64,000 nt of DNA from Streptococcus sp. 29887. GTDB taxonomy: Bacteria > Bacillota > Bacilli > Lactobacillales > Streptococcaceae. Shown one piece after another: positions 56,319-64,000 of this stretch. The notes beneath the pieces are model-generated. The model did no database searches, was not told the origin of the DNA, and saw only the letters and a list, made by a program, of their open reading frames with translations. The stretch is from NCBI RefSeq assembly GCF_032595075.1, contig NZ_CP118735.1:1578001-1642000 (forward strand). The letters run 5' to 3'. Each line of letters opens with the position of its first letter. Positions within the stretch are counted from its first letter, which is position 1. The translations under genes were made by a program, and so were the position numbers.

Positions 56319-56684
56319 TTATACCAAGGATTGAACAAGCTCCTTATTCTGCCAGAGCAGATAAAGACCACCACCAATAATGATGAGCATGATGACAAAC
56401 TTAATCACACCTTTGACAAATCGGATAAGCATCATCAAAATCATGGACACAATTAACCAGCCCCAAGCCGAAGAATTAAGCAAGGTCTGCATACTCTCCA
56501 AGCTCGCCCCTGTCCAAGCCTTAATAGGTTCTGGAATTTTATCAAACCAGCTGCTATCTATACCGATTTGCTCCATAATGGAATGACTGGTCGATTGTAA
56601 CCATGCAAAAATCCCAGCATTATAGAGAAAGAGCAAGGCTTGCTCTGGGTAACGTTTTATCGTATTTGTAATTGTTTGAAACAT
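56319..56684 (-). CDS. Small membrane protein next to the matrixin protease
   Basis: A 121-residue protein with two strongly hydrophobic C-terminal segments (AWGWLIVSMILMMLIRFV and FVIMLIIIGGGLYLLW) and a moderately hydrophobic N-terminal helix. The ATG at 56684 is ten bases after the protease gene stop, and only a weak AAAGGG ribosome site is seen; upstream reading in this frame overlaps the protease gene. Family not recognised. Confidence 0.7.
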   Translation of the reverse strand: MFQTITNTIKRYPEQALLFLYNAGIFAWLQSTSHSIMEQIGIDSSWFDKIPEPIKAWTGASLESMQTLLNSSAWGWLIVSMILMMLIRFVKGVIKFVIMLIIIGGGLYLLWQNKELVQSLV

Positions 56685-56694
56685 ATTTTCCCTT

Positions 56695-57390
56695 TTATTC
56701 TGAATACAAGGCAAGGACCGCATCAATATCTGCCTGCTGAATACCATGATTAGAACCGGCCGATTCCATAACAGAAGCCTGACTATCATCATGATCCAAA
56801 CCAATGGCATGACCCAATTCATGTTCAGCTGTATGGATAATTCTGTCCATATCATAGCCATACTCTTCATTCAAGAGATAATAACTATTCAAGCGAACTG
56901 TCACCGAGCTATAATAATTGGTCAATAAATTGGTCGTTGAATTAGCCTCACCTGCCGCCTGGGTATTGCCATCATTCATCTCAGTAGCAATGATATCCGC
57001 CTGATTTGGATCTGTGGTAAGGACTAGAGTAAAGGCCCCGGTCACATTCCAATTTGCGATGGCCGTTTCATAAGCAGTCCTAAATGTTGGATTTTGGGTT
57101 TCAATATAGATAGTCGCAGTATTGGTTTCCCAACGTCCATGGTCAGCTGTATTAACCGTATCAGTAGTCAGGTGTTTAATGGTATCAACACCCTCTTCAA
57201 TACTGACCTCGGATTGACCTTTAACCATCAATTGTACTTCCTGAGCCAAAGTTTGTAGCATCTGAGGCGCAGCTTCCTGTTGAAAATAGAACAACATCCC
57301 AAAACCACATGCGATTAAAACCATGGAGAGCCAAACCAAGCTCCAAACCGTTCGCCAGATCCATTTAAAAATTGAAGCAAAAAATTTCAT
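56695..57390 (-). CDS. Matrixin-family zinc metalloprotease, membrane-anchored
   Basis: A 231-residue protein with an N-terminal transmembrane or signal segment (TVWSLVWLSMVLIACGFGMLFYF) and an extracellular M10-type catalytic domain. The zinc motif is HTAEHELGHAIGLDHDDSQASVM, matching HExxHxxGxxH with a Met-turn after it. The substrate is unknown. A CodY-like sequence (57431-57445, 13 of 15 matches) lies 41 bases upstream. Confidence 0.88.
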   Translation of the reverse strand: MKFFASIFKWIWRTVWSLVWLSMVLIACGFGMLFYFQQEAAPQMLQTLAQEVQLMVKGQSEVSIEEGVDTIKHLTTDTVNTADHGRWETNTATIYIETQNPTFRTAYETAIANWNVTGAFTLVLTTDPNQADIIATEMNDGNTQAAGEANSTTNLLTNYYSSVTVRLNSYYLLNEEYGYDMDRIIHTAEHELGHAIGLDHDDSQASVMESAGSNHGIQQADIDAVLALYSE

Positions 57391-57455
57391 ACACTATACC
57401 TCTCTCTAGAAATAGATTTCAGTATAGTCTTATTTTCTGAAATTTTTCTTAAATT

Positions 57456-58232
57456 CTAGGACAATCTTTCTTCTAATTTGAAATCAATAGGCAGCCAAGC
57501 CAAGACCTTTTCAATCTGTTGGTTCCAATAATACCACTCATGTTTACCAGGTCCGAAACTTGCCTCTATATCAACCCCCAGTTCCTTTAACTCCCCGACT
57601 GCCTTCTGATGCCCTTCAAAGAGAAAATCTTCCTCACCACACCAGGCATAAAACTTGGTTTTCTTGTCCGAAAATCTAGAAATATTAGTCAGTAGATTTG
57701 GATTTTCTGGGTCATTGAAATCCCCAAACACACCCTTCCAATAGGCAGAACTACCTAATTCCAAGGCAGATGGACTAGAGAAATCAACTAGCAAGGCTCC
57801 TGAAAGTGAAGCTGCGTATGAAAAACGATTGGTTGTCATGGCAATCTTAAAGGTACCATAGCCCCCCATAGACAAGCCAGCAATAAAATTCTTCTCCCGC
57901 ATGTCAGACATATTTGGGAAAAATCGCTTGAGGATTTGAGGAAGCTCAATCGCAATAGCATCATAATAATTCATGCCATAGGTGGTATTGGTGTACCAAC
58001 CCTTGTCTGTATTGACCATAACAACGATGAGATTGGTATAACGTACTAGTCGTTCAACAGTCGAGCGATTGAGCCAGGAATCTTGATTTCCTCCCATTCC
58101 ATGCAACAAATACAAAACAGGAATGTCTTTATCATCAGGATTGTCCACACGATTGCGATCTGGATACAAGACCGTAACCTGTCTAGACATATCCAACACT
58201 TCTGAATGGTATTCGATTTTCATAATTGCCAT
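57456..58232 (-). CDS. estA: Alpha/beta hydrolase, tributyrin esterase EstA type
   Basis: A 258-residue esterase D-like hydrolase. The oxyanion region is [13 protein letters not shown], the nucleophile Ser is in [13 protein letters not shown], and the catalytic His is in [11 protein letters not shown]. Streptococcal EstA acts on short-chain esters and can remove acetyl groups from glycans. The start at 58232 follows AAGGAG; a longer frame upstream lacks a ribosome site. No signal peptide is seen. Confidence 0.87.
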   Translation of the reverse strand: MAIMKIEYHSEVLDMSRQVTVLYPDRNRVDNPDDKDIPVLYLLHGMGGNQDSWLNRSTVERLVRYTNLIVVMVNTDKGWYTNTTYGMNYYDAIAIELPQILKRFFPNMSDMREKNFIAGLSMGGYGTFKIAMTTNRFSYAASLSGALLVDFSSPSALELGSSAYWKGVFGDFNDPENPNLLTNISRFSDKKTKFYAWCGEEDFLFEGHQKAVGELKELGVDIEASFGPGKHEWYYWNQQIEKVLAWLPIDFKLEERLS

Positions 58233-58291
58233 AAATGTTCTCCTTATGGTAAAGAGCCTAAGTTCTCCTCGGCTCTTCACAAACTATTCAC

Positions 58292-59953
58292 TTATTTTAC
58301 TTCCATAATCACCGGCAAAATTGCTGGGCGACGTTTGGTTTGATCAAAGAGGAATTTAGCTAAGTCATCGCGAACAGCACTCTTGAGTTCTGTCCAATCA
58401 AAACTATCCTTGGTGAAGTAATTTTCCACCGTTGCATTAACCAAATCTGATGCCTCACGCAAGATATCCTTGCTCTTCTTGACATAGACAAATCCACGCG
58501 TATTGACCTTGGCCTTGGAAATGATTTTCTTCTCACGGCGGTTGACAGTGATTGCCACGATAAAGATACCATCTTCTGAGAGGATTTTACGGTCACGAAG
58601 GACAATATTTCCAACATCTCCCATGGCATTTCCGTCAATCATGACATCACCAGCAGGAACCGCTCCGCTATGGACAAAATCCCCATCTTCATAAGCCATG
58701 ACATCCCCACGCTTGACGATAATAATATTCTCTGGGAACATGCCGATCTCAAGCGCAGCTTTGGCATGGGCATCTAGCTGACGATACTCCCCTTGAACTG
58801 GGAAGAGATACTTAGGACGGAGGATATTGAGCATGAGCTGCAAATCACGCGCATTGCCGTGACCAGACACACGCAGGTTTTTGGTAATGGATTTGACCGT
58901 TCCACCAGCCTTGTAAATCAAGTTTTCAACACGGGCAACGACTGCTTCTTTAGAAACACTTGGTGTCGTAACGATGTAAACCAGATCACCTTCCTTGATT
59001 TCAACATAACGGTGGCGACCAATGGCCATCTTACGAAGCCCGTTCAAGGGTTCCCCCATACGGCCTGTTTCCAGGATAATCAATTCATGGTCTTCGTATT
59101 TGCCCATATCCTTTGGCTTGACCAAAAGTCGCTCACTAACCAATCGAAGTTTTTTCAATTGGATAGCGGTACGGACAATATTTTCCACATCGTGCCCCGT
59201 CAAAACAACACGGCGACCTGTAGCCTCTGCCGCATCAAAGATTTGCTGGATACGGACAATGTTACTTGCCACAGCAGCTACAATCACACGACCTTCACAG
59301 TCTGCAATGGTATTGAGAATTTCTTCCCCAGCTTCATGCATACTAGCTGACTGCACATTGCTATCTGCATTGGCAGAATCAGATAAGAGAGCCAATACCC
59401 CTTCTGAACCAATCTCAGCCAGACGACCAAAGTCTGTCCGGTAGTACTTATCCGCAGCCTGATCAAATTTGAAGTCACCAGTATAAACGATGTTTCCTTG
59501 GTCTGTCTTGACTACAATTCCCAAACTCTCCGGAATAGAGTGAGTTGTCTTAAAGAAAGATACAACTGAATCACCAAAATCAATCTCAGTCGCTGCATTG
59601 ATGACGTGGAAATCCTTGAATTTCTTAGTTGCATTATTGTTCTTGACAATCAATTTCGCCAATTCAATGGTCAGGTGTGAGCCAAAAACAGGAACTTTCA
59701 CTTTTTCTAAAAGATAAGGCAAGGCTCCAATCGAATCAGCGTGACCATGTGTCAAAAAGACCCCAGCTACACGGTGCTTGTTTTCTTCCAAGTAATCAAA
59801 GTTGGGAACAACTACATCAACACCCAACTGTTCATTTTCTGGATACTTGGCACCAGCATCCATGACAAAAATATGCTCATTTACTTCGGCAATGTAGAGG
59901 TTTTTACCATTTTCACGTACACCACCGAGAGCCATGATTTTTATGCTACTCAT
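58292..59953 (-). CDS. rnjB: Ribonuclease J2
   Basis: A 553-residue beta-CASP metallo-beta-lactamase RNase that pairs with RNase J1 in mRNA turnover. The N-terminus MSSIKIMALGGVRENGKNLYIAEVNEHIFVMDAGAKYPENEQLGVDVVVPN matches the J2 subgroup. Motif 2 is FLTHGHADSIGALP: where J1 has HGHEDH, J2 has Ser in the last position, which explains low catalytic activity. The start at 59953 follows AAAGGAG. A roughly 110-base structured leader precedes it. Confidence 0.93.
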   Translation of the reverse strand: MSSIKIMALGGVRENGKNLYIAEVNEHIFVMDAGAKYPENEQLGVDVVVPNFDYLEENKHRVAGVFLTHGHADSIGALPYLLEKVKVPVFGSHLTIELAKLIVKNNNATKKFKDFHVINAATEIDFGDSVVSFFKTTHSIPESLGIVVKTDQGNIVYTGDFKFDQAADKYYRTDFGRLAEIGSEGVLALLSDSANADSNVQSASMHEAGEEILNTIADCEGRVIVAAVASNIVRIQQIFDAAEATGRRVVLTGHDVENIVRTAIQLKKLRLVSERLLVKPKDMGKYEDHELIILETGRMGEPLNGLRKMAIGRHRYVEIKEGDLVYIVTTPSVSKEAVVARVENLIYKAGGTVKSITKNLRVSGHGNARDLQLMLNILRPKYLFPVQGEYRQLDAHAKAALEIGMFPENIIIVKRGDVMAYEDGDFVHSGAVPAGDVMIDGNAMGDVGNIVLRDRKILSEDGIFIVAITVNRREKKIISKAKVNTRGFVYVKKSKDILREASDLVNATVENYFTKDSFDWTELKSAVRDDLAKFLFDQTKRRPAILPVIMEVK

Positions 59954-59966
59954 TTTTTCTCCTTTT

Positions 59967-60024
59967 GGACATCCCACAGGTGTCCAGTTTATTTTTCTTA
60001 CCAACGGTCCTTGGGATGCCCAAG
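59967..60024 (-). promoter_or_regulatory. Structured leader of rnjB
   Basis: Two hairpins are visible on the minus strand: CTTGGG-CAT-CCCAAG (60010-60024) and GGACA/TGTCC (59967-59985), the latter just upstream of the ribosome site. CATCCCA of the first can also pair with TGGGATG of the second, making the structures mutually exclusive. A TATAAT -10 lies near 60064-60069. Confidence 0.45.
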
Positions 60025-60091
60025 TCGAATTACAGTCTGCTAATGATTTTAGCTATCGCTTCTATTATACCTTTTTTCAGGAAAATTTACA

Positions 60092-60119
60092 AAAAACTCT
60101 GCTGAAATTCAACAGAGTT
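60092..60119 (-). terminator. Terminator of the lipoprotein gene
   Basis: On the minus strand AACTCTGTTGAA/TTCAGCAGAGTT is followed by TTTT. Confidence 0.8.
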
Positions 60120-60130
60120 CTCCCATTTAA

Positions 60131-60535
60131 TCAATAACCATGTCCCCTATGTTCCCACTTTCCACCAGCATTACGCACTAAAATCCATTTCCAATCCCGA
60201 TGAATACTATTTGGTTCCAAGGTTGGTTCTGCCCCTTCAGCGGCTACCTTGAAAGAAGAGGTTAACACTATAGCCTCCTCTGCACCATAGTTTTCAGCCC
60301 AGTCATCAAATAACTTTTCATCATCGCCACCATATCCAATGGTCAATAATTGGCAACTCTTAAAATGCTTATCAAAGTAATCTTGAACGACAACTACAGC
60401 ATCCTGAATTTCTTTTTCCGAGTATAATTCCGATGCTTCCATCGGTTCAATCTTTGCCTGATAAGCTGCTCCTGTCCGACATCCTACCAAAAATAGACAA
60501 CACAACAGACTACAAATAGCTAAACATTTTCTCAT
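60131..60535 (-). CDS. Small lipoprotein of unknown function
   Basis: A 134-residue protein with a lipoprotein signal: lipobox LVGC ends near residue 19 (MRKCLAICSLLCCLFLVGC). The mature part contains an amphipathic region (EKEIQDAVVVVQDYFDKHFKSCQLLTIGYGGDDE) and ends GGKWEHRGHGY. No family is confidently recognised. It starts five bases after the deacylase gene stop, so the two are co-transcribed. Confidence 0.78.
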   Translation of the reverse strand: MRKCLAICSLLCCLFLVGCRTGAAYQAKIEPMEASELYSEKEIQDAVVVVQDYFDKHFKSCQLLTIGYGGDDEKLFDDWAENYGAEEAIVLTSSFKVAAEGAEPTLEPNSIHRDWKWILVRNAGGKWEHRGHGY

Positions 60536-60540
60536 ATTTG

Positions 60541-61026
60541 TTACCCCAAGTCAACAATCGTTGCTGAAAAGCCAATCTCTTCTACAAAATGCAAAACATC
60601 TTCTGTCTTTACAAAAATTGTTTTCGTATTAACATTGGGGTGGAAGGTTAGAATGGGTTCGGATAGGATTTCCTTATCAAAATAGACTTGGATATCCCTA
60701 GCACCATTATGCAACAAGCCAAAAACAGACACCACACCAGCAGGTAGGTGCATTTTTTGCATCTGGCTATCACTCGCGGCCATGCGAATACGATTGGCTC
60801 CTAGCAAATCACGAAACCGGTCCATATCCAACTGCTTATTGTCATCCATAATTAGCAAATAAAAAGCTGTCTTTTTCTTATTGGTCAGAAACATGGACTT
60901 GGTCCTTACCCCTTCGAACCCTTCAATATAACAGTCTGCTTCCTCAGTGGTCAGAGCTGGCGGATGTTCTACAATAGTGTAGTCCATTCCAAAGTCAGCT
61001 AATGTTTTAAAAACCAATTTATCCAT
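60541..61026 (-). CDS. Prolyl-tRNA deacylase (YbaK/ProX family)
   Basis: A 161-residue trans-editing protein that hydrolyses mischarged Ala-tRNA(Pro) in relatives. The N-terminal YTIVEHPPALTTEEADCYIEGFEGVRTKSMFLTNKKK and the C-terminal FHPNVNTKTIFVKTEDVLHFVEEIG are diagnostic of the PrdX/ProX group. It is a stand-alone domain, not fused to ProRS. A TATAAT-like box lies about 30 bases upstream. Confidence 0.87.
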   Translation of the reverse strand: MDKLVFKTLADFGMDYTIVEHPPALTTEEADCYIEGFEGVRTKSMFLTNKKKTAFYLLIMDDNKQLDMDRFRDLLGANRIRMAASDSQMQKMHLPAGVVSVFGLLHNGARDIQVYFDKEILSEPILTFHPNVNTKTIFVKTEDVLHFVEEIGFSATIVDLG

Positions 61027-61088
61027 GATAGCACTCTTGCTATATTTAGTATATTATACTGCTTTTTAACCGAAAATTCAAAGGATAA

Positions 61089-61114
61089 GAAAAGCCTGGA
61101 TTGCTCCAGACTTT
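61089..61114 (-). terminator. Terminator of the HaeIII-like nuclease gene
   Basis: On the minus strand AAGTCTGGA-GCAA-TCCAGGCTT is followed by TTC, downstream of the restriction gene stop. Confidence 0.75.
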
Positions 61115-61141
61115 AGTCAAACTGACTGCCCTATTTAATAA

Positions 61142-62125
61142 TCAATCTTCCCAATACTCCTCAACATTTGTCACGCTCTGAGGGATACCAATTAACTGAA
61201 TATCAAATTTTAAGGACGGTTCTACTCTTGAAGAAGCATTGTGAATGCGAAAACTGATAGACCAACCATTATCCATAATCAACTCCAGAGTATTTTTAGA
61301 ACCTCTCTTGTAGTCTAAAGAGAAAATTCTTGTTGGTAAAACAGTTGACAAGCCCTTAACCCTTGTCTTTGGACGAATGGTTTGATAATTGATAGATAAG
61401 GTATCGTTTAAGTTAAATGCCTGAACAATCGTTTTCCGTTCCTTATCCTTTGCTATTACTTTATAAAAGTCTTTTCGTCCTAGTAGATACTCAATTAGAA
61501 GTTGGGGGACATCCTGATGTTGCTCGTATAATCGAAGCAACTCAAATTTAAAAGCTTCAAGAACAGGTAAATAAATCTCCACTTCTTTATTTTCAAACAT
61601 AGTCCATTTATGCTGCTCAGCTTTATCAAGGTGCTTGGTTTCATCCCTCAAAGTTGCTAACCTAGTGAATACGGGCTTAATGGCTTCAAAGTAATCGTTA
61701 GAAACTGGAAGTCCCAACCATTTCAAACCAAAATCTATGTCATTGGATAGCCTAGAATGTTTTAGGGCATGATGATTATGTTTACAAGAAATCCCAATCT
61801 CCCAATCAGTTTCACCTTTGATAAATACAATATCCCTAACATCACCATCTCCACCACTTTTATCAACTAAAATGGATAAGGTTACTAATTCCTGACCATT
61901 AGACAGATTTGGTTCTGCCTTTAAAATGGTAGTTAGACTCGCCTTAGCGGCTTGGAACATATCTTCCTGTAGAATGCCATCTAATTTTTGGAAATTATCT
62001 TGTGCAGTTAGATAGGCCTTGCTCTCTTCAATTTCACATCTCATACCCAATTCTGTCAAAGCCTTGTAAAAAGTTGTAATACAAGCATATTCAAATCCTT
62101 TTCCTTGTACTGTCTGCTTAGCCAT
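61142..62125 (-). CDS. HaeIII family type II restriction endonuclease
   Basis: A 327-residue protein matching the HaeIII family (PF09556). Diagnostic features are GKGFEYACITTFYKAL at the N-terminus, GDGDVRDIVFIKGETDWEIGISCKHNHHALKHSRLSNDIDFGLKWLG in the catalytic region, and WTMFENKEVEIYLPVLEAFK. By family it should cut GGCC. The ATG at 62125 is eight bases after AGGAG; 20 extra codons upstream lack a ribosome site. It is divergent from the cognate methyltransferase. Confidence 0.88.
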   Translation of the reverse strand: MAKQTVQGKGFEYACITTFYKALTELGMRCEIEESKAYLTAQDNFQKLDGILQEDMFQAAKASLTTILKAEPNLSNGQELVTLSILVDKSGGDGDVRDIVFIKGETDWEIGISCKHNHHALKHSRLSNDIDFGLKWLGLPVSNDYFEAIKPVFTRLATLRDETKHLDKAEQHKWTMFENKEVEIYLPVLEAFKFELLRLYEQHQDVPQLLIEYLLGRKDFYKVIAKDKERKTIVQAFNLNDTLSINYQTIRPKTRVKGLSTVLPTRIFSLDYKRGSKNTLELIMDNGWSISFRIHNASSRVEPSLKFDIQLIGIPQSVTNVEEYWED

Positions 62126-62201
62126 TTCTACTACTCCTATATATTTTATTAGCTTTATTATCCCACAATAGTTTCTACTGGCCAAGTTTATTTTTTTTTG
62201 T

Positions 62202-62218
62202 TATACTTGTAAAGTATA
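62202..62218. promoter_or_regulatory. Perfect 17-bp palindrome between restriction and methyltransferase genes
   Basis: TATACTT-GTA-AAGTATA lies in the 112-base divergent promoter region, 19 bases before the methyltransferase ATG. It could be an operator for self-regulation of the R-M system. Confidence 0.65.
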
Positions 62219-62237
62219 TATTCAGTTGGGAGTTCTT

Positions 62238-63473
62238 ATGAAAAAAACAGACAAGCAATTCATATCTTCATCCACCTTCACTGTGGAAGAAATTGAAGAA
62301 ATACTACAGGCGAAAATCAAGGAAGAAACTCAAAAAGTCGAAGAGGCCATTACGCAAGAGGAAAAAGATAAGGAACAAGCTATTATTGATACTATTCAAT
62401 ACGATGAAAGTAAAATCAATATTGTTTCTCTCTTTAGTGGCTGTGGTGGACTTGATTTAGGTATCGAATTAGCTGGCCTTGTTGCTCAGTACGGTCAGGA
62501 AAAAGCCTATCAACTATTCCAATCAAAGCTGTCCTATGATAGTCACAGAAATAAGCTTATCAATTTCATTTTTTCAAATGATTTATTTGAATCAGCAAAT
62601 CAGTCTTACCTAAAAAACTTCCCTGATACGATTTACAAAAGTTCTAAAAATATCCAGAAAGTTTCCCTTTTTCCAAAAGCTAATATCATGCTCGGAGGAT
62701 TTCCTTGCCCAGGCTTTAGTGTGGCAGGTCCGCGCTTGCTTGATGATGAGCGTAATTTTTTATACATTCATTACATCCGTGCACTCATGCAATCAAAACC
62801 TGAGTTCTTCATTGCAGAAAATGTTAAAGGTCTAATGACACTCGGAAAAGGAAAAGTGCTAGAACAAATTACAGAAGACTTTGCCGCGGCTGGCTATGTC
62901 GTTACTGCCCACCTTGTCAATGCACGAGATTATGGAGTTCCACAATTAAGAGAACGTGTTTTCATTATTGGTGTAAGAAAAGATATTCAGAAGAAATTCA
63001 ACTATGTCTATCAACTTCCACCAGCAACACACGGTCCGGAAAAAGAAAAATATGTGACACTCAAAGATGCGATTGGAGATTTGCCACTTGAACCAAGTGA
63101 CGTCTTTGATTCAACATATTCTTCTATGTACATGAGTCGAAACCGTAAGAAATCTTGGGAAGAACAGAGCTTTACGATTCAAGCCAGTGCTAGACAGGCA
63201 CCACAGCACCCCCACGGATTACCTATGAAAAAAATAGACAAGGAAACATGGGTATTTCAGGGAAACCAAAATCGTAGATTATCTGTCAGAGAATGTGCTC
63301 GCATTCAAACCTTTCCGGATTGGTTTGAATTTTCTAATGGAAATAAAGGAAATGTGACAGAGAACCATCGATTAAATGAACAATATAAGCAAATCGGAAA
63401 TGCAGTCCCTGTTGTTCTTGCTGAGAAAATTGCCAGACCTATTATCGAATTTTACTACAAAAATCTACTATAA
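62238..63473 (+). CDS. DNA (cytosine-5)-methyltransferase of the R-M pair
   Basis: A 411-residue C5-methyltransferase. Motif I is VSLFSGCGGLDLGIELAG, motif IV GGFPCPGFSVAGPR (catalytic Cys in PC), motif VI ENVKGL, motif VIII QLRERVFIIG, motif IX RRLSVRECARIQTFPDWF and motif X QIGNAVPVVLAEKI. About 60 charged residues precede motif I, and there is a long spacer between motifs I and IV. The ATG follows GGGAG. Paired with a HaeIII-like nuclease, it probably protects GGCC. Confidence 0.92.
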   Translation: MKKTDKQFISSSTFTVEEIEEILQAKIKEETQKVEEAITQEEKDKEQAIIDTIQYDESKINIVSLFSGCGGLDLGIELAGLVAQYGQEKAYQLFQSKLSYDSHRNKLINFIFSNDLFESANQSYLKNFPDTIYKSSKNIQKVSLFPKANIMLGGFPCPGFSVAGPRLLDDERNFLYIHYIRALMQSKPEFFIAENVKGLMTLGKGKVLEQITEDFAAAGYVVTAHLVNARDYGVPQLRERVFIIGVRKDIQKKFNYVYQLPPATHGPEKEKYVTLKDAIGDLPLEPSDVFDSTYSSMYMSRNRKKSWEEQSFTIQASARQAPQHPHGLPMKKIDKETWVFQGNQNRRLSVRECARIQTFPDWFEFSNGNKGNVTENHRLNEQYKQIGNAVPVVLAEKIARPIIEFYYKNLL

Positions 63474-63477
63474 AAAA

Positions 63478-63512
63478 TAAGAATCCTGCTACAAACACAG
63501 GATTCTTTCTTT
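63478..63512. terminator. Bidirectional terminator downstream of the methyltransferase
   Basis: AAGAATCCTG/CAGGATTCTT followed by TCTTT lies between the converging methyltransferase and ABC ATPase genes. Confidence 0.8.
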
Positions 63513-63538
63513 ACCTTTATTGACACATAAACATCAAA

Positions 63539-64000
63539 CTAATCAAACAACTTGTAATAATCTTCCAGTTTCATCTTGGATTTTTCCTCTGCCGTTTGGT
63601 CCTGAATAATCTGACCATTTTTCATGACAATCAAGCGATTGCCGTGACGGAGAGCATCTTCCATTTGATGAGTGACCATGAGGGCTGTCATTCCCTTGGT
63701 CGCAATCAATTCATCCGTCAGTTGCATTAAGGATTGGCTAGTTTTAGGGTCGAGAGCGGCAGTATGCTCGTCCAAGAGCAAGAGCTCTGGTTGTTTCAAG
63801 CTAGCCATTAACAAACTCAAGGCCTGTCTTTGCCCACCTGATAAAAGCCCTGCTGGTGTGTCCAAATGCTTTTCCAAACCATTTCCCACTCTCGGCAAAA
63901 GCTGGGCAAATTCTTCCCTTTCTTGGACCAATCTACGTGGCACCAAGCCCCGCCCCTCACCACGATACTTGGCGATGAGCATGTTTTCTGCCACTGTCAT
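63539..64000 (-). CDS. ABC transporter ATP-binding protein (C-terminal part; 5' end outside window)
   Basis: The last ~153 residues of an ABC ATPase are visible: signature LLSGGQRQALSLLMASL, Walker B LLLLDEHTAALDP and the H-loop MVTHQMEDAL. The Walker A region and true start lie beyond the edge; the first Met seen is internal. The LSGGQRQALSLLMA form and DEHTAALD are typical of the COG1101 group that pairs with ABC.X4/TrpX-type binding proteins. Confidence 0.85.
   Translation of the reverse strand: MTVAENMLIAKYRGEGRGLVPRRLVQEREEFAQLLPRVGNGLEKHLDTPAGLLSGGQRQALSLLMASLKQPELLLLDEHTAALDPKTSQSLMQLTDELIATKGMTALMVTHQMEDALRHGNRLIVMKNGQIIQDQTAEEKSKMKLEDYYKLFD

Noticed and set aside
57431..57445. CodY box upstream of the matrixin protease as a firm call
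   Set aside because: It matches only 13 of 15 positions in an AT-rich gap and no promoter is clear nearby, so it is mentioned only as a possibility.
58793..59444. Plus-strand ORFs of 185 and 140 codons opposite rnjB
   Set aside because: They are antisense to the well-supported RNase J2 gene, with no ribosome site or recognisable domain.

Overview
The window is a stretch of low-GC streptococcal chromosome. Gene content and order (liv branched-chain amino acid operon next to ylbG-clpP-upp, an msm sugar operon, murT-gatD, cdaA-cdaR-glmM, RNase J2, PepV) point to Streptococcus, and I would guess Streptococcus suis. That species call is an inference from gene families and synteny, not from a marker. 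No rRNA, tRNA or CRISPR array was seen. Most genes are core metabolism; the accessory material is two insertion sequences, an erm(B) resistance cassette, a HaeIII-like restriction-modification pair, and an unusual hairpin repeat array.

Layout. 1-9.6 kb: ligA (cut by the window edge), a 45-residue ORF plus a two-gene permease unit, zwf, an AlkD-like gene, an acetyltransferase, ftsY and two HAD phosphatases. 9.6-12.8 kb: a VOC protein, a LapA-like membrane protein, then a tandem array of about 13 units of ~60 bp, each with two hairpins, split by an IS1182-type element. 12.8-19.3 kb: livF-G-M-H and livJ with two CodY-box promoters, ylbG, clpP with a CtsR box, and upp. 19.4-28.8 kb: dexB, gtfA, msmG, msmF, msmE and aga, with divergent msmR; the ATPase gene msmK is absent. 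28.8-30.3 kb: an IS3-family (IS150-type) element sitting in the loop of the msmR/malY terminator. 30.3-32.6 kb: two PLP sulfur amino acid enzymes. 32.7-36.7 kb: three tandem paralogous small membrane proteins, a tRNA-type methyltransferase, a GIY-YIG protein, a potassium channel and mnmE. 36.8-43.9 kb: an unknown exported protein, lemA plus a TPM protein, a uracil-DNA glycosylase family gene, pepV, and a cupin-fetA-fetB operon behind a PerR/Fur-like palindrome. 44-49.4 kb: a methyltransferase preceded by a ten-codon mini-ORF, an ABC-F protein, and glmM-cdaR-cdaA. 49.6-56.3 kb: murT-gatD, the erm(B) cassette directly behind rlmA, an XRE regulator and a second ABC-F protein. 56.3-64 kb: a secreted matrixin protease, an esterase, rnjB, a lipoprotein, a prolyl-tRNA deacylase, the R-M pair, and the end of an ABC transporter ATPase.

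Regulatory logic visible in the sequence: CodY boxes inside two liv promoters and near zwf; a CtsR repeat over the clpP -35; a cre site between aga and msmR; and four genes (ligA, the trmN6-like gene, murT, the 632-residue ABC-F gene) whose -10 box lies exactly six bases before ATG with no Shine-Dalgarno sequence, which predicts leaderless mRNAs. The strongest unexplained structures are the hairpin array at 10.4-12.8 kb and the mini-ORF/hairpin leader at 44.8 kb. The erm(B) leader peptide is truncated by a frameshift, which should disturb drug-inducible control.
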